NCBI RefSeq assembly: GCF_002531825.1
Contig: NZ_NWSX01000037.1
Location: 1-59,022, forward strand
DNA from: Rhizobium sp. J15
Lineage (GTDB): Bacteria; Pseudomonadota; Alphaproteobacteria; Rhizobiales; Rhizobiaceae
Direction: 5' to 3'
DNA: 59,022 nt
Made by a program: the position numbers and the translations under genes. The notes below the pieces were generated by a model, which was not told the DNA's origin, searched no databases, and worked only from the letters and a program-made list of their open reading frames with translations. This document shows positions 16,065-24,808 of the stretch, one piece after another. Within the stretch, counting starts at the first letter, position 1. Every line of letters starts with the position of its first letter.

Positions 16065-16982
16065 TCAGAGGGTGAGCACCCAGGTCTGACCGTTCGCCTC
16101 AGGGCCGAACATCCTATGTCTCTCCTCGGAGACAAGGCGGAAGCCGGATTTGATGTAGATGGCGCGGGCGGTCTCCAGCATGTCGTTGGTCCAGAGCGAA
16201 AGCTCGCGATAGCCCTTCTGCCGGCAAAAGCGGATGCATTCGTCGACCAGCAGCTTGCCGAGCCCGAGGCCGCGGGTCGATTTATCGACATAGAGCAGCC
16301 GCAGCTTGGCGATGCCATCGCCGCCATTGGCGACGAGGACCGAGCCGACATTGACGCCGCCGCGCTCGGCGATCCAGCAATATTCCATGGCGGGATCGAA
16401 ATTGGCGAGGAATTTGCCGGCGACCTCGGCGACCAGCGCCTCGAAGCGCAGGTCCCAGCCATATTCCTCGGCATAGAAGCGGCCCTGGCTCTGAACGATC
16501 CAGCCGATATCGCCGGCGCGGTGAGGGCGGATGATCGCGGGTGCGGGCTTGGCGGCCGGGTCGAGCAGGGCGCGGATCGTGTCCATGGCCGAGACCACCG
16601 CCTGCGGCTCGCCGGTGGCGAGGGTGTCGAAACGCGCGGCGATCTGGGCATTGGCGCGCCGGCCGAGTTCTTCGAACTCTCCTCGTCCCCGCTCGGTGAC
16701 AGTGATGATCTGGCTGCGCAGATCGGCCGGATCGGGGCTGGTCTCGATCAGCCCCTCGGCGCGGAAACGCTTGAGGATGCGGCTGAGATAGGCCGGGTCG
16801 AGATGCAGGTCGCGGACAAGAGCGGCGGCGCTGATGCCCTGATGCGAGCCGATCTCGAAGAGGATGCGGGCATCCGTCAGCGTATAGGGCGAGTCGAGAT
16901 AGGCCTTGTTCAGCAGGCCGAGGAAATTCGTGTAGAAGCGGTTGAAATCGCGGGCGATTTCGATGAGGGCGGTGTCGGACAT
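16065..16982 (-). CDS. MarR-type regulator fused to a GNAT acetyltransferase
   Basis: A 305-residue two-domain protein. Residues about 1-140 form a MarR winged helix (LTDARILFEIGSHQGISAAA, then LVRDLHLDPAYLSRILKRFR and GLIETSPDPADLRSQIITVT). Residues about 150-300 form a GNAT domain (RPHRAGDIGWIVQSQGRFYA) with acetyl-CoA loop TRGLGLGKLLVDECIRFCRQ and GFRLVSEERHRMFG. The ATG at 16982 has GGAG 7 bases upstream. A longer frame runs back through the RIME-like repeat and is not credible. This fusion family is known; its acetyl acceptor here is unknown. Confidence 0.88.
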   Translation of the reverse strand: MSDTALIEIARDFNRFYTNFLGLLNKAYLDSPYTLTDARILFEIGSHQGISAAALVRDLHLDPAYLSRILKRFRAEGLIETSPDPADLRSQIITVTERGRGEFEELGRRANAQIAARFDTLATGEPQAVVSAMDTIRALLDPAAKPAPAIIRPHRAGDIGWIVQSQGRFYAEEYGWDLRFEALVAEVAGKFLANFDPAMEYCWIAERGGVNVGSVLVANGGDGIAKLRLLYVDKSTRGLGLGKLLVDECIRFCRQKGYRELSLWTNDMLETARAIYIKSGFRLVSEERHRMFGPEANGQTWVLTL

Positions 16983-17037
16983 GGTGATCTCCGGAAGAAG
17001 ACCCATGCTGATGGCAAGTTGGCCGCCCACCCTTCCG

Positions 17038-17115
17038 TCATGCTCGGGCTTGTCCCGAGCATCTGCTTCCGGTCGATAGGGCAGCAGATCCTCGGCACAA
17101 GGCCGAGGATGACGT
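17038..17115. repeat. RIME-like intergenic mosaic element, copy A
   Basis: A 78-bp element made of two hairpins: TGCTCGGGCTTGTCCCGAGCA (read as 20 of 21 bases: GCTCGGGCTTGTCCCGAGC) and CCTCGGCACAAGGCCGAGG. Copy B at 39792-39869, in inverted orientation, differs at only 4 of 78 positions. The structure resembles the rhizobium-specific intergenic mosaic elements described in the literature. Confidence 0.8.
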
Positions 17116-17213
17116 CGAGTAAGAAGATCAGGCTCGCGAACCAACCGAGGTCTGCGGATAGAAGACCTTTGTCACGCATTTAGTTGACTGAGTCAACCAA
17201 ATTGTAGCTGCCG

Positions 17214-17933
17214 TCACGCCGCCTCTTCTGCGTCTTCTTCCTCCGCGCCGAGCGCGAAATCGACGGCCGCCCGCGCATGGATCGTCGTGGTGTCGAAACC
17301 CGGCAGCGGCAGGCGGTCGGGATCGAGGATCAGGCAGATCTCGGTGCAGCCGAGGATGATGCTGTCGGCGCCGCGCTCGGCGGCGCGGTCGATGATATCG
17401 ATCAGCTTTTCGCGCGAGCTGTCGTGCACCCTGCCGGCGCAGAGTTCGTTGAAGATGATGTCGTGCACGGTGGTGCGGTCGGCGGCTTCGGGCACCATGA
17501 CGTCGAGGCCGAGGCTCTTCATGCGGTCGGTATAGAAACCGTGCTCCATCGTGTAGCGCGTGGCGAGCAGCAGCGGCCGCTTGCGGCCGGCCGCATGCAG
17601 CGATTTCGCCGTTTCGTCGATGATGTGGATCAGCGGCACGGACACCCTGGCGGCGACCTCGTCGGCGATCAGGTGCATGGTGTTGGTGCAGATGAGGACG
17701 CAGCCGGCACCGCCGGCCTGCAGGCACTCCGCCACATCGCCGAGGCGGCGAGCGGCTCCGGCCCAGTCTCCGGCCTTCTGCAGCGCGACGATCTCCTCGA
17801 AATTGACCGAATGCAGGATGAGCTCGGCCGAGGCGAGGCCGCCTCTGCGGGCGCGCACCATCTCGTTGACCAGGCGATAATAGACCGCCGAACTTTCGAA
17901 ACTCATGCCGCCGATCAGGCCGATCGTTTCCAT
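17214..17933 (-). CDS. Aspartate/glutamate racemase family protein
   Basis: A 239-residue protein with the two catalytic cysteine regions of the Asp/Glu racemase superfamily: CVLICTNTMHLIADEVAARV (about 82-101) and SIILGCTEICLILDPDRLPL (about 190-209). The N-terminus METIGLIGGMSFESSAVYYR is typical. The ATG at 17933 is chosen because GGGAG lies upstream at a suitable distance and the family alignment starts there. It is divergent from an Lrp-type gene that probably controls it. Substrate specificity is not shown. Confidence 0.9.
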   Translation of the reverse strand: METIGLIGGMSFESSAVYYRLVNEMVRARRGGLASAELILHSVNFEEIVALQKAGDWAGAARRLGDVAECLQAGGAGCVLICTNTMHLIADEVAARVSVPLIHIIDETAKSLHAAGRKRPLLLATRYTMEHGFYTDRMKSLGLDVMVPEAADRTTVHDIIFNELCAGRVHDSSREKLIDIIDRAAERGADSIILGCTEICLILDPDRLPLPGFDTTTIHARAAVDFALGAEEEDAEEAA

Positions 17934-18030
17934 CTCTTCATGCTCCCATGCTGCGAGTTTCGAAAATGATGCCGCAATGGCCGCGCGGGGTGTTTGCGTT
18001 GTTTGCTCTTCATGAGAAGAGCGTGCTATT

Positions 18031-18062
18031 ATTTTGCACGGTTTGGCGAAATGGCGCAAATT
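18031..18062. promoter_or_regulatory. Candidate Lrp/AsnC-type operator
   Basis: TTTGC (18033-18037) and GCAAA (18056-18060) flank an 18-bp centre in the racemase/Lrp intergenic space. The pair lies 27-55 bp before the Lrp start. Lrp-type proteins often bind such AT-flanked dyads. Confidence 0.4.
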
Positions 18063-18087
18063 TCGGGCGCGAGGTTCATTTCACACA

Positions 18088-18552
18088 ATGCTTGACGATC
18101 GCGACAGACGCATTCTCGACATGCTGCAAAGAGATGCCGGCATATCCGTGACCGACCTGGCCGAGCGGGTGGCGCTTTCGGTCTCGGCCTGTTCCCGGCG
18201 CATCCAGCGACTGGAGGAGAGCGGCCATATCCTGCGGCGCATCATCGTGCTCGACCGCGAAAAGATGGGCGTGCCGACGACGGTCTTCGCGCTCGTCAAG
18301 ACGGCCCACCATTCCGACGAGTGGACGGAATCCTTCCGCCGGATCATCGGCGACATCCCCGAAATCGTCGAGGCGCACCGGCTAACCGGCAATCACGATT
18401 ACATCCTGAAGATCGTGCTGCCGCGTGTCGAGCATTACGACGTCATCTATAAGCAGATCGTGCGCAAGCTGGAACTCTTCGACGTCTCGGCGTCGATCTC
18501 GATGGAAGAATTGAAACACGGATTGGGCATACCCGTGGGTTATGTCCGGTGA
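18088..18552 (+). CDS. Lrp/AsnC-family transcriptional regulator
   Basis: A 154-residue protein. The helix-turn-helix is at about 5-50 (DRRILDMLQRDAGISVTDLA, then RVALSVSACSRRIQRLEESG). The RAM/AsnC ligand domain lies at about 65-145 (TTVFALVKTAHHSDEWTESF, with HRLTGNHDYILKIVLPRVEH). This domain usually binds an amino acid. Divergent pairing with an amino acid racemase supports local control of that gene. Confidence 0.92.
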   Translation: MLDDRDRRILDMLQRDAGISVTDLAERVALSVSACSRRIQRLEESGHILRRIIVLDREKMGVPTTVFALVKTAHHSDEWTESFRRIIGDIPEIVEAHRLTGNHDYILKIVLPRVEHYDVIYKQIVRKLELFDVSASISMEELKHGLGIPVGYVR

Positions 18553-18703
18553 GCCATCGTCTGGAGGAAGAGCCGTCAATCCTCGGCGCCATCGACAGCA
18601 AATAATTTGTTCCGATACGGAACGATTTTCGGCAAATTGCGTTCACCTTTGGTTCAAGAGGGGGAAGATGTGTCCTCCTCCTGAGGAGTAGAGGAGGACA
18701 GTC

Positions 18704-19222
18704 ATGAGAAAGCTAACCGTCGCCGCGTTATGCTTGATCATCGGGATTCCCGGCATCACCCCGGCTCAGGCGTTTCCGGCTATCAATCCACCCAGGATCG
18801 AAGCTCAGCAGCAGATAGAGCATGTGCAATGGCGTGGCCGAGGCGGCTACTACCGCGGCGGATATCACGGGGGGCACCACCATAATGGATCGGGTTGGGG
18901 CTGGGCCTTGGGTGGTCTGGCTGTCGGCACGATCATCGGCGGCGCATTGGCCCAGCCCTATTACGGCTCGTATTACGGTTCGCCCTACGGCTATTATGGC
19001 TCGCCTTACCGCTATTACGGCGCGCCCTACCGCTATGGTCCGCCATACCGTTATTACGGCCGTTATTATGGCCGGCCCTATCGCACCTATGCAGCGCCCG
19101 CCTATTATGGAAGGGGTGGCCACGAGGCCTGGTGCTACTCGCGCTATCGTTCGTACAGGGCTTATGACAATACCTTCCAGCCCTATAACGGACCGCGCCG
19201 CCAGTGCATCGGTCCCTATTGA
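18704..19222 (+). CDS. BA14K-family exported Tyr/Gly-rich protein
   Basis: A 172-residue protein with a Sec signal peptide (MRKLTVAALCLIIGIPGITP, cleaved after AQA). A Gly/His-rich stretch and a hydrophobic glycine-rich helix (WALGGLAVGTIIGGALA) follow. The centre is low complexity, built from YYGSPY/YYGAPY units. The C-terminus ends in WCYSRYRSYRAYDNTFQPYN followed by GPRRQCIGPY, the BA14K signature with its two cysteines. BA14K proteins are immunoreactive, lectin-like surface proteins known from Brucella and Rhizobiales; the role here is unknown. Confidence 0.87.
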   Translation: MRKLTVAALCLIIGIPGITPAQAFPAINPPRIEAQQQIEHVQWRGRGGYYRGGYHGGHHHNGSGWGWALGGLAVGTIIGGALAQPYYGSYYGSPYGYYGSPYRYYGAPYRYGPPYRYYGRYYGRPYRTYAAPAYYGRGGHEAWCYSRYRSYRAYDNTFQPYNGPRRQCIGPY

Positions 19223-19525
19223 TCGGCAGTTCCGCATCCCGCGCTGTGAACGGGTTCCAGGCTGACTGAAGCGCGCCGCATCATGCGACGCGCTCGAAGT
19301 TACTTGTGGCGTTATCCCGGAACCGCCGCACACTTCCCGATGATATGCATGAACGTCTTGCGACCGCCGAAGCTCGGCCCGGACGGGCGAAACTGTGTCT
19401 GATGTCCGCCCTGCAGACTTCGCTTGACTGCCGGAGGCGCAGGGCAGGCATGCCGAAACGGCGCTTGCAAGGTTCGCGGCATAGGCCAAATTGACGTTCA
19501 GCAAAATGGCGCAAAAGGGTAGGTC
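19223..19525. other. 303-bp intergenic space
   Basis: No gene with a ribosome binding site or recognisable family is seen. A GC-rich dyad GCGCGCCGC-ATCAT-GCGACGCGC at about 19272-19294 (one mismatch) may end the BA14K transcript, but it lacks a T-run. The ndh promoter must lie near the right end. Confidence 0.4.
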
Positions 19526-20791
19526 ATGAGCGATCATCATGTCGTCGTTGTCGGCGGCGGTTTCGGCGGGCTGCAGCTCGTCAACGGGTTGAAGGGCGCG
19601 GGCGTGAAGATCACGCTCGTCGACCGGCGCAATCATCATCTTTTCCAGCCGCTGCTCTATCAGGTGGCGACGACCATTCTCTCCACCTCGGAGATCGCCT
19701 GGCCGATCCGCCGCCTCTATGCCGATCGGCCCGACGTGACGGTGCTGCTCGGCGAGGTCACCGATGTCGACAGCGGCGTAAAGACCGTGTCGCTGCGTAA
19801 CGGCATGACTCTGCGTTACGATACGCTGGTGCTGGCGACCGGGGCGACGCATGCCTATTTCGGCCATGACGAATGGGAGCCGGTGGCGCCTGGCCTGAAG
19901 ACGCTGGAAGACGCCACGACCATCCGACGGCGCGTGCTGCTCGCGTTCGAAAAGGCCGAAATGGAGGCCGATCCCGCCGTGCGGGATGCGCTTTTGACCT
20001 TCACCATCGTCGGCGCCGGGCCGACCGGCGTCGAGCTTGCAGGCATCATCGCCGAGCTTGCGCATTCCACCCTGCCGAAGGAGTTCCGCAACATCGATAC
20101 GCGCAAGACCCGCGTCGTGCTGGTTGAAGCCGGCCCGCGGGTGCTGCCGGCCTTCGCCGACGAGCTTTCGGCCTATGCGAAAAAGGCGCTGGAGAAACTC
20201 GGCGTCGAGGTGTTTCTCGGCAAGCCGGTGACCGAATGCGGCGCCGACGGTGTGCGGATCGGCGAGGCCTTCGTCGCCAGCCGCACGATCGTCTGGGCGG
20301 CCGGCGTCACCGCCTCGCCGGCGGCCCGGTGGCTTGATGTGCCGGCCGACAGGGCAGGGCGCGTCGTCGTCGAAAAGGACCTGAGCGCGCCCGGCCTGCC
20401 CGACGTCTTCGTCATCGGCGATACCGCATCGGTCATGCGCGACGACGGCAAGCCGGTGCCGGGCATCGCGCCGGCGGCCAAGCAGCAGGGCGGCTACGTC
20501 GCCAAGGTCATCCGCGCCCGCCTGTCTGGCAAACCGGCGCCGGCACCTTTCAAATATTGGCACCAGGGCAGCCTTGCGACGATCGGCCAGAGTGCGGCGA
20601 TCATCGATTTCGGCAAGGTCAAGCTGAAAGGCTGGATCGCCTGGTGGATCTGGGGCATCGCCCACATCTACTTCCTGATCGGCACCCGCTCCCGCTTCTC
20701 CGTCGCCTGGAGCTGGCTGTGGATCTATCTGAGCGGCCAGCACAGCGCGCGGCTCATCACGCAGCGGGAGACGATGCGGGAGGAGGGGTAG
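19526..20791 (+). CDS. ndh: Type II NADH dehydrogenase
   Basis: A 421-residue flavoprotein that passes electrons from NADH to quinone without pumping protons. The FAD-binding site VVVVGGGFGGLQLVNGLKGA is at residues 5-24. The second GxGxxG (FTIVGAGPTGVELAGIIAEL) binds NADH. GDTASVMRDDGKPVPGIAPA and AAKQQGGYVAKVIR are family landmarks. The C-terminal hydrophobic/amphipathic segment WIAWWIWGIAHIYFLIGTRS is the membrane anchor region. It stands alone with repeats downstream. Confidence 0.92.
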   Translation: MSDHHVVVVGGGFGGLQLVNGLKGAGVKITLVDRRNHHLFQPLLYQVATTILSTSEIAWPIRRLYADRPDVTVLLGEVTDVDSGVKTVSLRNGMTLRYDTLVLATGATHAYFGHDEWEPVAPGLKTLEDATTIRRRVLLAFEKAEMEADPAVRDALLTFTIVGAGPTGVELAGIIAELAHSTLPKEFRNIDTRKTRVVLVEAGPRVLPAFADELSAYAKKALEKLGVEVFLGKPVTECGADGVRIGEAFVASRTIVWAAGVTASPAARWLDVPADRAGRVVVEKDLSAPGLPDVFVIGDTASVMRDDGKPVPGIAPAAKQQGGYVAKVIRARLSGKPAPAPFKYWHQGSLATIGQSAAIIDFGKVKLKGWIAWWIWGIAHIYFLIGTRSRFSVAWSWLWIYLSGQHSARLITQRETMREEG

Positions 20792-20815
20792 GCTCAAGGT
20801 GGAGGACGGGGGAGA

Positions 20816-21046
20816 GGATGTGTCGTGTGGCCTCCCTCTGTCCTGCCTGACCCGGGGTCGAGCCACGGGTCTCGACCCGTCCTTCGGACCCCCCACAGGT
20901 GGGGAGATTGGCTGGGCGCGACGTCTTCCCCCAACAACGAGAGTCACAGCCTGACGAAACGGTAGATAGGCGCAGAGTTTAGGCCACTTGCCGATCTCCC
21001 CCTTGTGGGGGAGATGTCCGGCAGGACAGAGGGGGTGTCACACGGG
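20816..21046. repeat. Inverted pair of palindromic intergenic repeats
   Basis: A degenerate left arm at about 20829-20913 (CCTCCCTCTGTCCTGCCTGA ... CCCCCCACAGGTGGGGAGAT) faces a right arm at 20992-21041 (GCCGATCTCCCCCTTGTGGG ... GGCAGGACAGAGGGGG). The right arm shares its core with the 12077-12122 element. The left arm carries an inserted GGGTCGAGCCACGGGTCTCGACCC hairpin variant. Confidence 0.6.
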
Positions 21047-21061
21047 GGCACCTTCTCCTCC

Positions 21062-21188
21062 GTCGTTCCTGTGCTTGTCACAGGAATCCAGCCACGGCGC
21101 GTCCGCGCCGTGAATGACTTTCATGAACGAAGGTCTTTCGCGCCCAAGGACTTGGGCTTGCTGGTCCCTGTGACGAGCACAGGGATGA
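21062..21188. repeat. Mosaic palindromic element with several hairpins
   Basis: TTCCTGTGCTTGTCACAGGAA (given here as stem TTCCTGTG/CACAGGAA), CACGGCGCG/CGCGCCGTG, GCCCAAGGACTTGGGC and TCCCTGTGACGAGCACAGGGA occur in a row between ndh and the GTPase gene. The outer two hairpins are variants of each other in inverse order. With the preceding pair, it accounts for most of the 635 bp without genes between 20792 and 21426. Confidence 0.65.
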
Positions 21189-21426
21189 GGGTGAGTGGGG
21201 TGGACGTCCGCGCGCTAGATTTACCGCCGAAATGAGACTTGGTTTTTGCGATACGCGGGTAAGCCAAGGCCCAAGCTTGACACATCTCCCCGCCCGCCCT
21301 TAGCATCCCGACCGCGTCTCCCATCTCCGGGATGCCGCATCCAGCCGTAACAACGGACAGAGGTTCCAATGCGCCGAGTCACTTCTCACGAAAATCACAT
21401 CCGAATTTCTGAGAAGATGGTGGTTC

Positions 21427-23382
21427 ATGCGCACTATGAATCTGGGCATCCTCGCCCATGTGGATGCAGGCAAGACTAGCCTTACCGAAAGACTGCTTTT
21501 TAACGCCGGCGTCATCGACAAGCCCGGCAGCGTCGATAGCGGCGATACGCAAACGGATACGCTCGAACTCGAACGGCAGCGCGGCATCACGATCCGGGCC
21601 GCGGTGGTGTCGTTTGCGATCGACGGCAGGACCGTCAATCTGATCGACACACCCGGCCACCCGGATTTCATCGCCGAAGTAGAGCGGGTGCTCGGGTTGC
21701 TGGATGCGGCGGTGGTCGTGGTTTCGGCGGTCGAGGGCGTGCAGGCGCAGACGCGCGTGCTGGTGCGGGCGCTGCGGCGGCTCGGCGTTCCCTTCGTCTT
21801 CTTCGTCAACAAGGTCGATCGCCTCGGCGCCCGCTACGGGGAAGTGATGGAGGCGCTGGCCGCGCAGCTTTCGGTCCGGCCGATCGCCATGTCTTCGGTC
21901 ATCGATGCCGGCGGCAAGCTCGCGCGGGTGGAGGCGCTGGGCCCGGGAAACGAACCGCTTTTTTCGGCGCTCTGCGAGGCGCTCGGGGAAAACGACGAGG
22001 CGCTGCTCGACGACTATGTGCTCGCCCCCGAGCGCCTGACGCGGGAAAGGCTCGGCAGCGCTCTGGCCGATCAGGTGGCGCGAGGTCTGGTGCATCCGGT
22101 CTTCGCCGGCGCGGCGATAACCGGCGCCGGCGTGTCGGCGCTGGCCTCGGCCATCGCGGCGATCCTGCCCGAGCGGCGCCCGGACCCGGACGGGCCGGTC
22201 GCCGGCAAGATCTTCAAGATCGAGCGCGGCTGGGGCGGCGAGAAGCTGTGTTATGTGTATCTGACATCCGGCACGGTGCGGCTGCGGCAATATCTCGATC
22301 TGCCGAAAGGCCCGGAAAGAGTGACCGCAATCCAGCTCTTTCAGGCCGGGCGCAGTCATGGCGCCGAGAGCTTTGCTGCCGGACAGATCGCGCGCGTCAG
22401 CGGGCTTGCCGGCGCCCGGATCGGTGATGCCGTGGGCGGCGATCAGGGTGCGGCCGGCAGGGCTCACTTCGCGCCGCCGACACTCGAAACCCGCGTCCTT
22501 GCGCGGCAGCCTTCGGAGAGGGCGGCGCTGTGGCTGGCGTTGAGCCAGATGGCCGAACAGGATCCCCTGATCAACCTGCACCGGGACGAAGAGACCGACG
22601 AGGTCTTCGTCTCGCTCTACGGCGAGGTGCAGAAGGAGGTGATCCAAGCGACCCTGCTGGCCGATTTCGGCCTTGAGGCGCGATTCGAGGAAAGCACGGT
22701 CATCCTAGCCGAGAGGCCGGCGGCAACAGGAAACGGCCTGCAGATCCTCTTCAAGGAGCCCAATCCGTTTCTCGCCACCATCGGCCTGCGGGTCGAGCCG
22801 CGCCCTGCCGGGACGGGCAACAGCTTTGCGCTCGAAGTGGATGTCGGCCAGATGCCGGTCGCCTTCTACCGGGCGGTCGAGGAAACCGTGTTCGAAACGC
22901 TGAAGCAGGGCATTTTCGGCTGGCAGGTCATCGATTGCCATGTGGCGATGACGGCGGCGCGCCACAGCTCACCGGCCAGCACCGCCGCCGATTTCCGGCA
23001 GCTGACGCCCTGGGTTCTGGCGTCAGCGCTCTCGGCCGCGCAAACCGTGCTCTGCGAACCGGTCGACCGCTTTCATCTCGAAACCCCGGCCGAAAGCCTC
23101 AGCGGCATACTGGCCCTGCTGGCGAAATCCGCCGCGACGACGACGGATTCGGTGATCGCCGATGGCGTCGCCCGTCTCGAAGGCACGCTGGCGTCTCAGA
23201 CGGTCCAGAGCGTCCAGCAGCAATTGCCGGGGCTGACGAGCGGGGCAGGGACGATGGAAACGGCTTTCGATCACTATGCGCCGATATCAGGGCCGCCGCG
23301 CCTGCGTCCGCGTTCGGGGCCTGATCCGTTCAATCCGGTGGAATATCTGTTGCGGTTGCAGGCCAAGAGAGCCTCATGCTGA
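21427..23382 (+). CDS. Tet(M)/OtrA-like ribosomal-protection GTPase
   Basis: A 651-residue EF-G-like translational GTPase. G1 is AHVDAGKTSL (residues 10-19), the switch I motif is RGIT (52-55), G3 is DTPGH (74-78) and G4 is NKVD (128-131). The C-terminal part includes FDHYAPISG, as in tetracycline ribosomal-protection proteins. Its length (about 640-655) matches that family rather than EF-G (about 700). It could release tetracycline-like drugs from the ribosome, but activity is not shown. The last residues (SC) and the stop codon lie in a repeat arm that begins at 23372. Confidence 0.85.
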   Translation: MRTMNLGILAHVDAGKTSLTERLLFNAGVIDKPGSVDSGDTQTDTLELERQRGITIRAAVVSFAIDGRTVNLIDTPGHPDFIAEVERVLGLLDAAVVVVSAVEGVQAQTRVLVRALRRLGVPFVFFVNKVDRLGARYGEVMEALAAQLSVRPIAMSSVIDAGGKLARVEALGPGNEPLFSALCEALGENDEALLDDYVLAPERLTRERLGSALADQVARGLVHPVFAGAAITGAGVSALASAIAAILPERRPDPDGPVAGKIFKIERGWGGEKLCYVYLTSGTVRLRQYLDLPKGPERVTAIQLFQAGRSHGAESFAAGQIARVSGLAGARIGDAVGGDQGAAGRAHFAPPTLETRVLARQPSERAALWLALSQMAEQDPLINLHRDEETDEVFVSLYGEVQKEVIQATLLADFGLEARFEESTVILAERPAATGNGLQILFKEPNPFLATIGLRVEPRPAGTGNSFALEVDVGQMPVAFYRAVEETVFETLKQGIFGWQVIDCHVAMTAARHSSPASTAADFRQLTPWVLASALSAAQTVLCEPVDRFHLETPAESLSGILALLAKSAATTTDSVIADGVARLEGTLASQTVQSVQQQLPGLTSGAGTMETAFDHYAPISGPPRLRPRSGPDPFNPVEYLLRLQAKRASC

Positions 23383-23502
23383 GGTGCGCAGGCCGAAGGC
23401 CGGAGCCCCGAAGCACGGGGCGGGTGCTCCGGTTGGCGGATTGGAGCGGTGTTGGCGGGGGACGCTTCGAGGCGATCCTGCGGATCGCACCTCAGCATGA
23501 GG
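23372..23502. repeat. Inverted repeat overlapping the GTPase 3' end
   Basis: CCTCATGCTGAGGTGC (23372-23387) and GCACCTCAGCATGAGG (23487-23502) are perfect 16-bp inverted arms around a GC-rich centre with further dyads (GGCCGAAGGCC). The left arm supplies the stop codon TGA (23380-23382) of the GTPase gene. Confidence 0.75.
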
Positions 23503-23522
23503 AAGCTCAAGTGTGTCGTCAT

Positions 23523-23550
23523 AAAAAAAGCGGCTCCCGAAGGAGCCGCT
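23523..23550 (-). terminator. Rho-independent terminator of the alcohol dehydrogenase gene
   Basis: On the minus strand AGCGGCTCC-TTCG-GGAGCCGCT (23550-23529) is followed by a T-run (23529-23523). It starts 8 bp beyond the dehydrogenase stop. The UUCG-type loop adds stability. Confidence 0.9.
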
Positions 23551-23558
23551 CTTATTCC

Positions 23559-24605
23559 TCAAGCCGCCAGCGAGGCGATGTCGATGACGAAGCGGTAGCG
23601 GACGTCGCTCTTGACGACCCGCTCGTAGGCTTCGTTGATATTCTGGATGTCGATCTTCTCGATCTCCGAGACGATGTTGTGCTTGCCGCAGAAGTCGAGC
23701 ATCTCCTGGGTTTCCTTGATCGAGCCGATCATCGACCCCGCCAGGCTCTTGCGCCCGCCGATGACCGAGAAGGCGTGGACCGGAACCGGGTGCTCAGGAA
23801 CGCCGACCAGAACCATTGTGCCGTCAGACTTCAACAGGTTGAGATAGGCATTCCAATCGATTGCCGTGCCGACCGTGTTGATGATCAGGTCGAAGCTGCC
23901 GGCGAGCTTGGTGAAGGTCTCGGCGTCGCTCGTTGCATAATAGTCCTTGGCGCCGAGCTTGAGACCGTCTTCCTTCTTCGACAGCGACTGGGAAAGGACG
24001 GTGATGTCGGCACCCATCGCAGCACCGATCTTCACGCCCATATGGCCGAGACCGCCCATGCCGACAATCGCAATTTTCTTGCCAGGACCGGCTTTCCAAT
24101 GCGCGAGCGGCGAATAAAGCGTGATACCGGCGCAAAGCAGCGGGGCGCCGGAATCGAGCGGAATATTGTCTGGGAAGCGCAGCACATAACCTTCCTTGAC
24201 GACGATCGAGTCGGAGTAGCCGCCGAAGGTCGGGGTCGTGCCATCGGCTTCATAGCCATTATAGGTCGGGACGAGGCCCGGCAGGTAGTGTTCGTAATCC
24301 AGATCACGCGCGGCGCAGCCGACGCAGGAATCGACGAAGCAGCCGACGCCGACGCGGTCGCCGACCTTGAACTTCGTCACCTTGGAGCCGACGGCGGAAA
24401 CGACGCCGGCAACTTCGTGGCCCGGCACCATCGGGAATATGGAATTGCCCCATTCGTTGCGGGCCTGGTGAATGTCGGAGTGGCAGACACCGCAATATTG
24501 AACCGCGATGACGACGTCGTCATCATTGGGTTCGCGACGCTCGAAGGTGAAGGGGGTCAGCGGTTGCGACGCGTCGGTTGCGGCATAGCCTTTTGCGATA
24601 GCCAT
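23559..24605 (-). CDS. Zinc-type NAD(P)-dependent alcohol dehydrogenase (YahK/CAD-like)
   Basis: A 348-residue medium-chain dehydrogenase that interconverts aldehydes and alcohols. Catalytic zinc ligands are in YCGVCHSDIHQARNEWGNS and GHEVAGVV. The nucleotide loop is IVGMGGLGHMGVKIGAAMGA. The structural-zinc lobe is degenerate: VDSCVGCAARDLDYEHYLPG keeps two cysteines but has Arg and Leu where relatives have the third and fourth. It is divergent from an AraC regulator that probably controls it. The physiological substrate is unknown. Confidence 0.88.
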   Translation of the reverse strand: MAIAKGYAATDASQPLTPFTFERREPNDDDVVIAVQYCGVCHSDIHQARNEWGNSIFPMVPGHEVAGVVSAVGSKVTKFKVGDRVGVGCFVDSCVGCAARDLDYEHYLPGLVPTYNGYEADGTTPTFGGYSDSIVVKEGYVLRFPDNIPLDSGAPLLCAGITLYSPLAHWKAGPGKKIAIVGMGGLGHMGVKIGAAMGADITVLSQSLSKKEDGLKLGAKDYYATSDAETFTKLAGSFDLIINTVGTAIDWNAYLNLLKSDGTMVLVGVPEHPVPVHAFSVIGGRKSLAGSMIGSIKETQEMLDFCGKHNIVSEIEKIDIQNINEAYERVVKSDVRYRFVIDIASLAA

Positions 24606-24808
24606 CTGAAGCTTCCTTTGGGGTTGGGAGGGGTTGAGCGGGATGGCGGACTATTGCCCGGATGTTGGCAAGGGCGTTAGAGCGATCCTCTCAGCTTCTT
24701 GCACGATCCTGCAAAAGTGCGGCGCCCACCTGTTTGCGAAATCGCAAAAGGCACTCTAGATAAGGGCGGTAGCGTCGGCGTCAGACAGCCGGCAGAAAGA
24801 GTTGCCGC

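Noticed and set aside
16983..17144. N-terminal extension of the MarR-GNAT protein
   Set aside because: The extension is translated from the RIME-like repeat; the ATG at 16982 has a ribosome binding site and starts the MarR fold.
19306..19494. Small open frame before ndh
   Set aside because: No ribosome binding site, Arg-rich out-of-frame composition and no family.
21140..21420. Extension of the GTPase gene or an extra gene in the repeat region
   Set aside because: Frames here cross palindromic repeats and lack recognisable families; MRTMNLGILAHVDAGKT is the natural family start.
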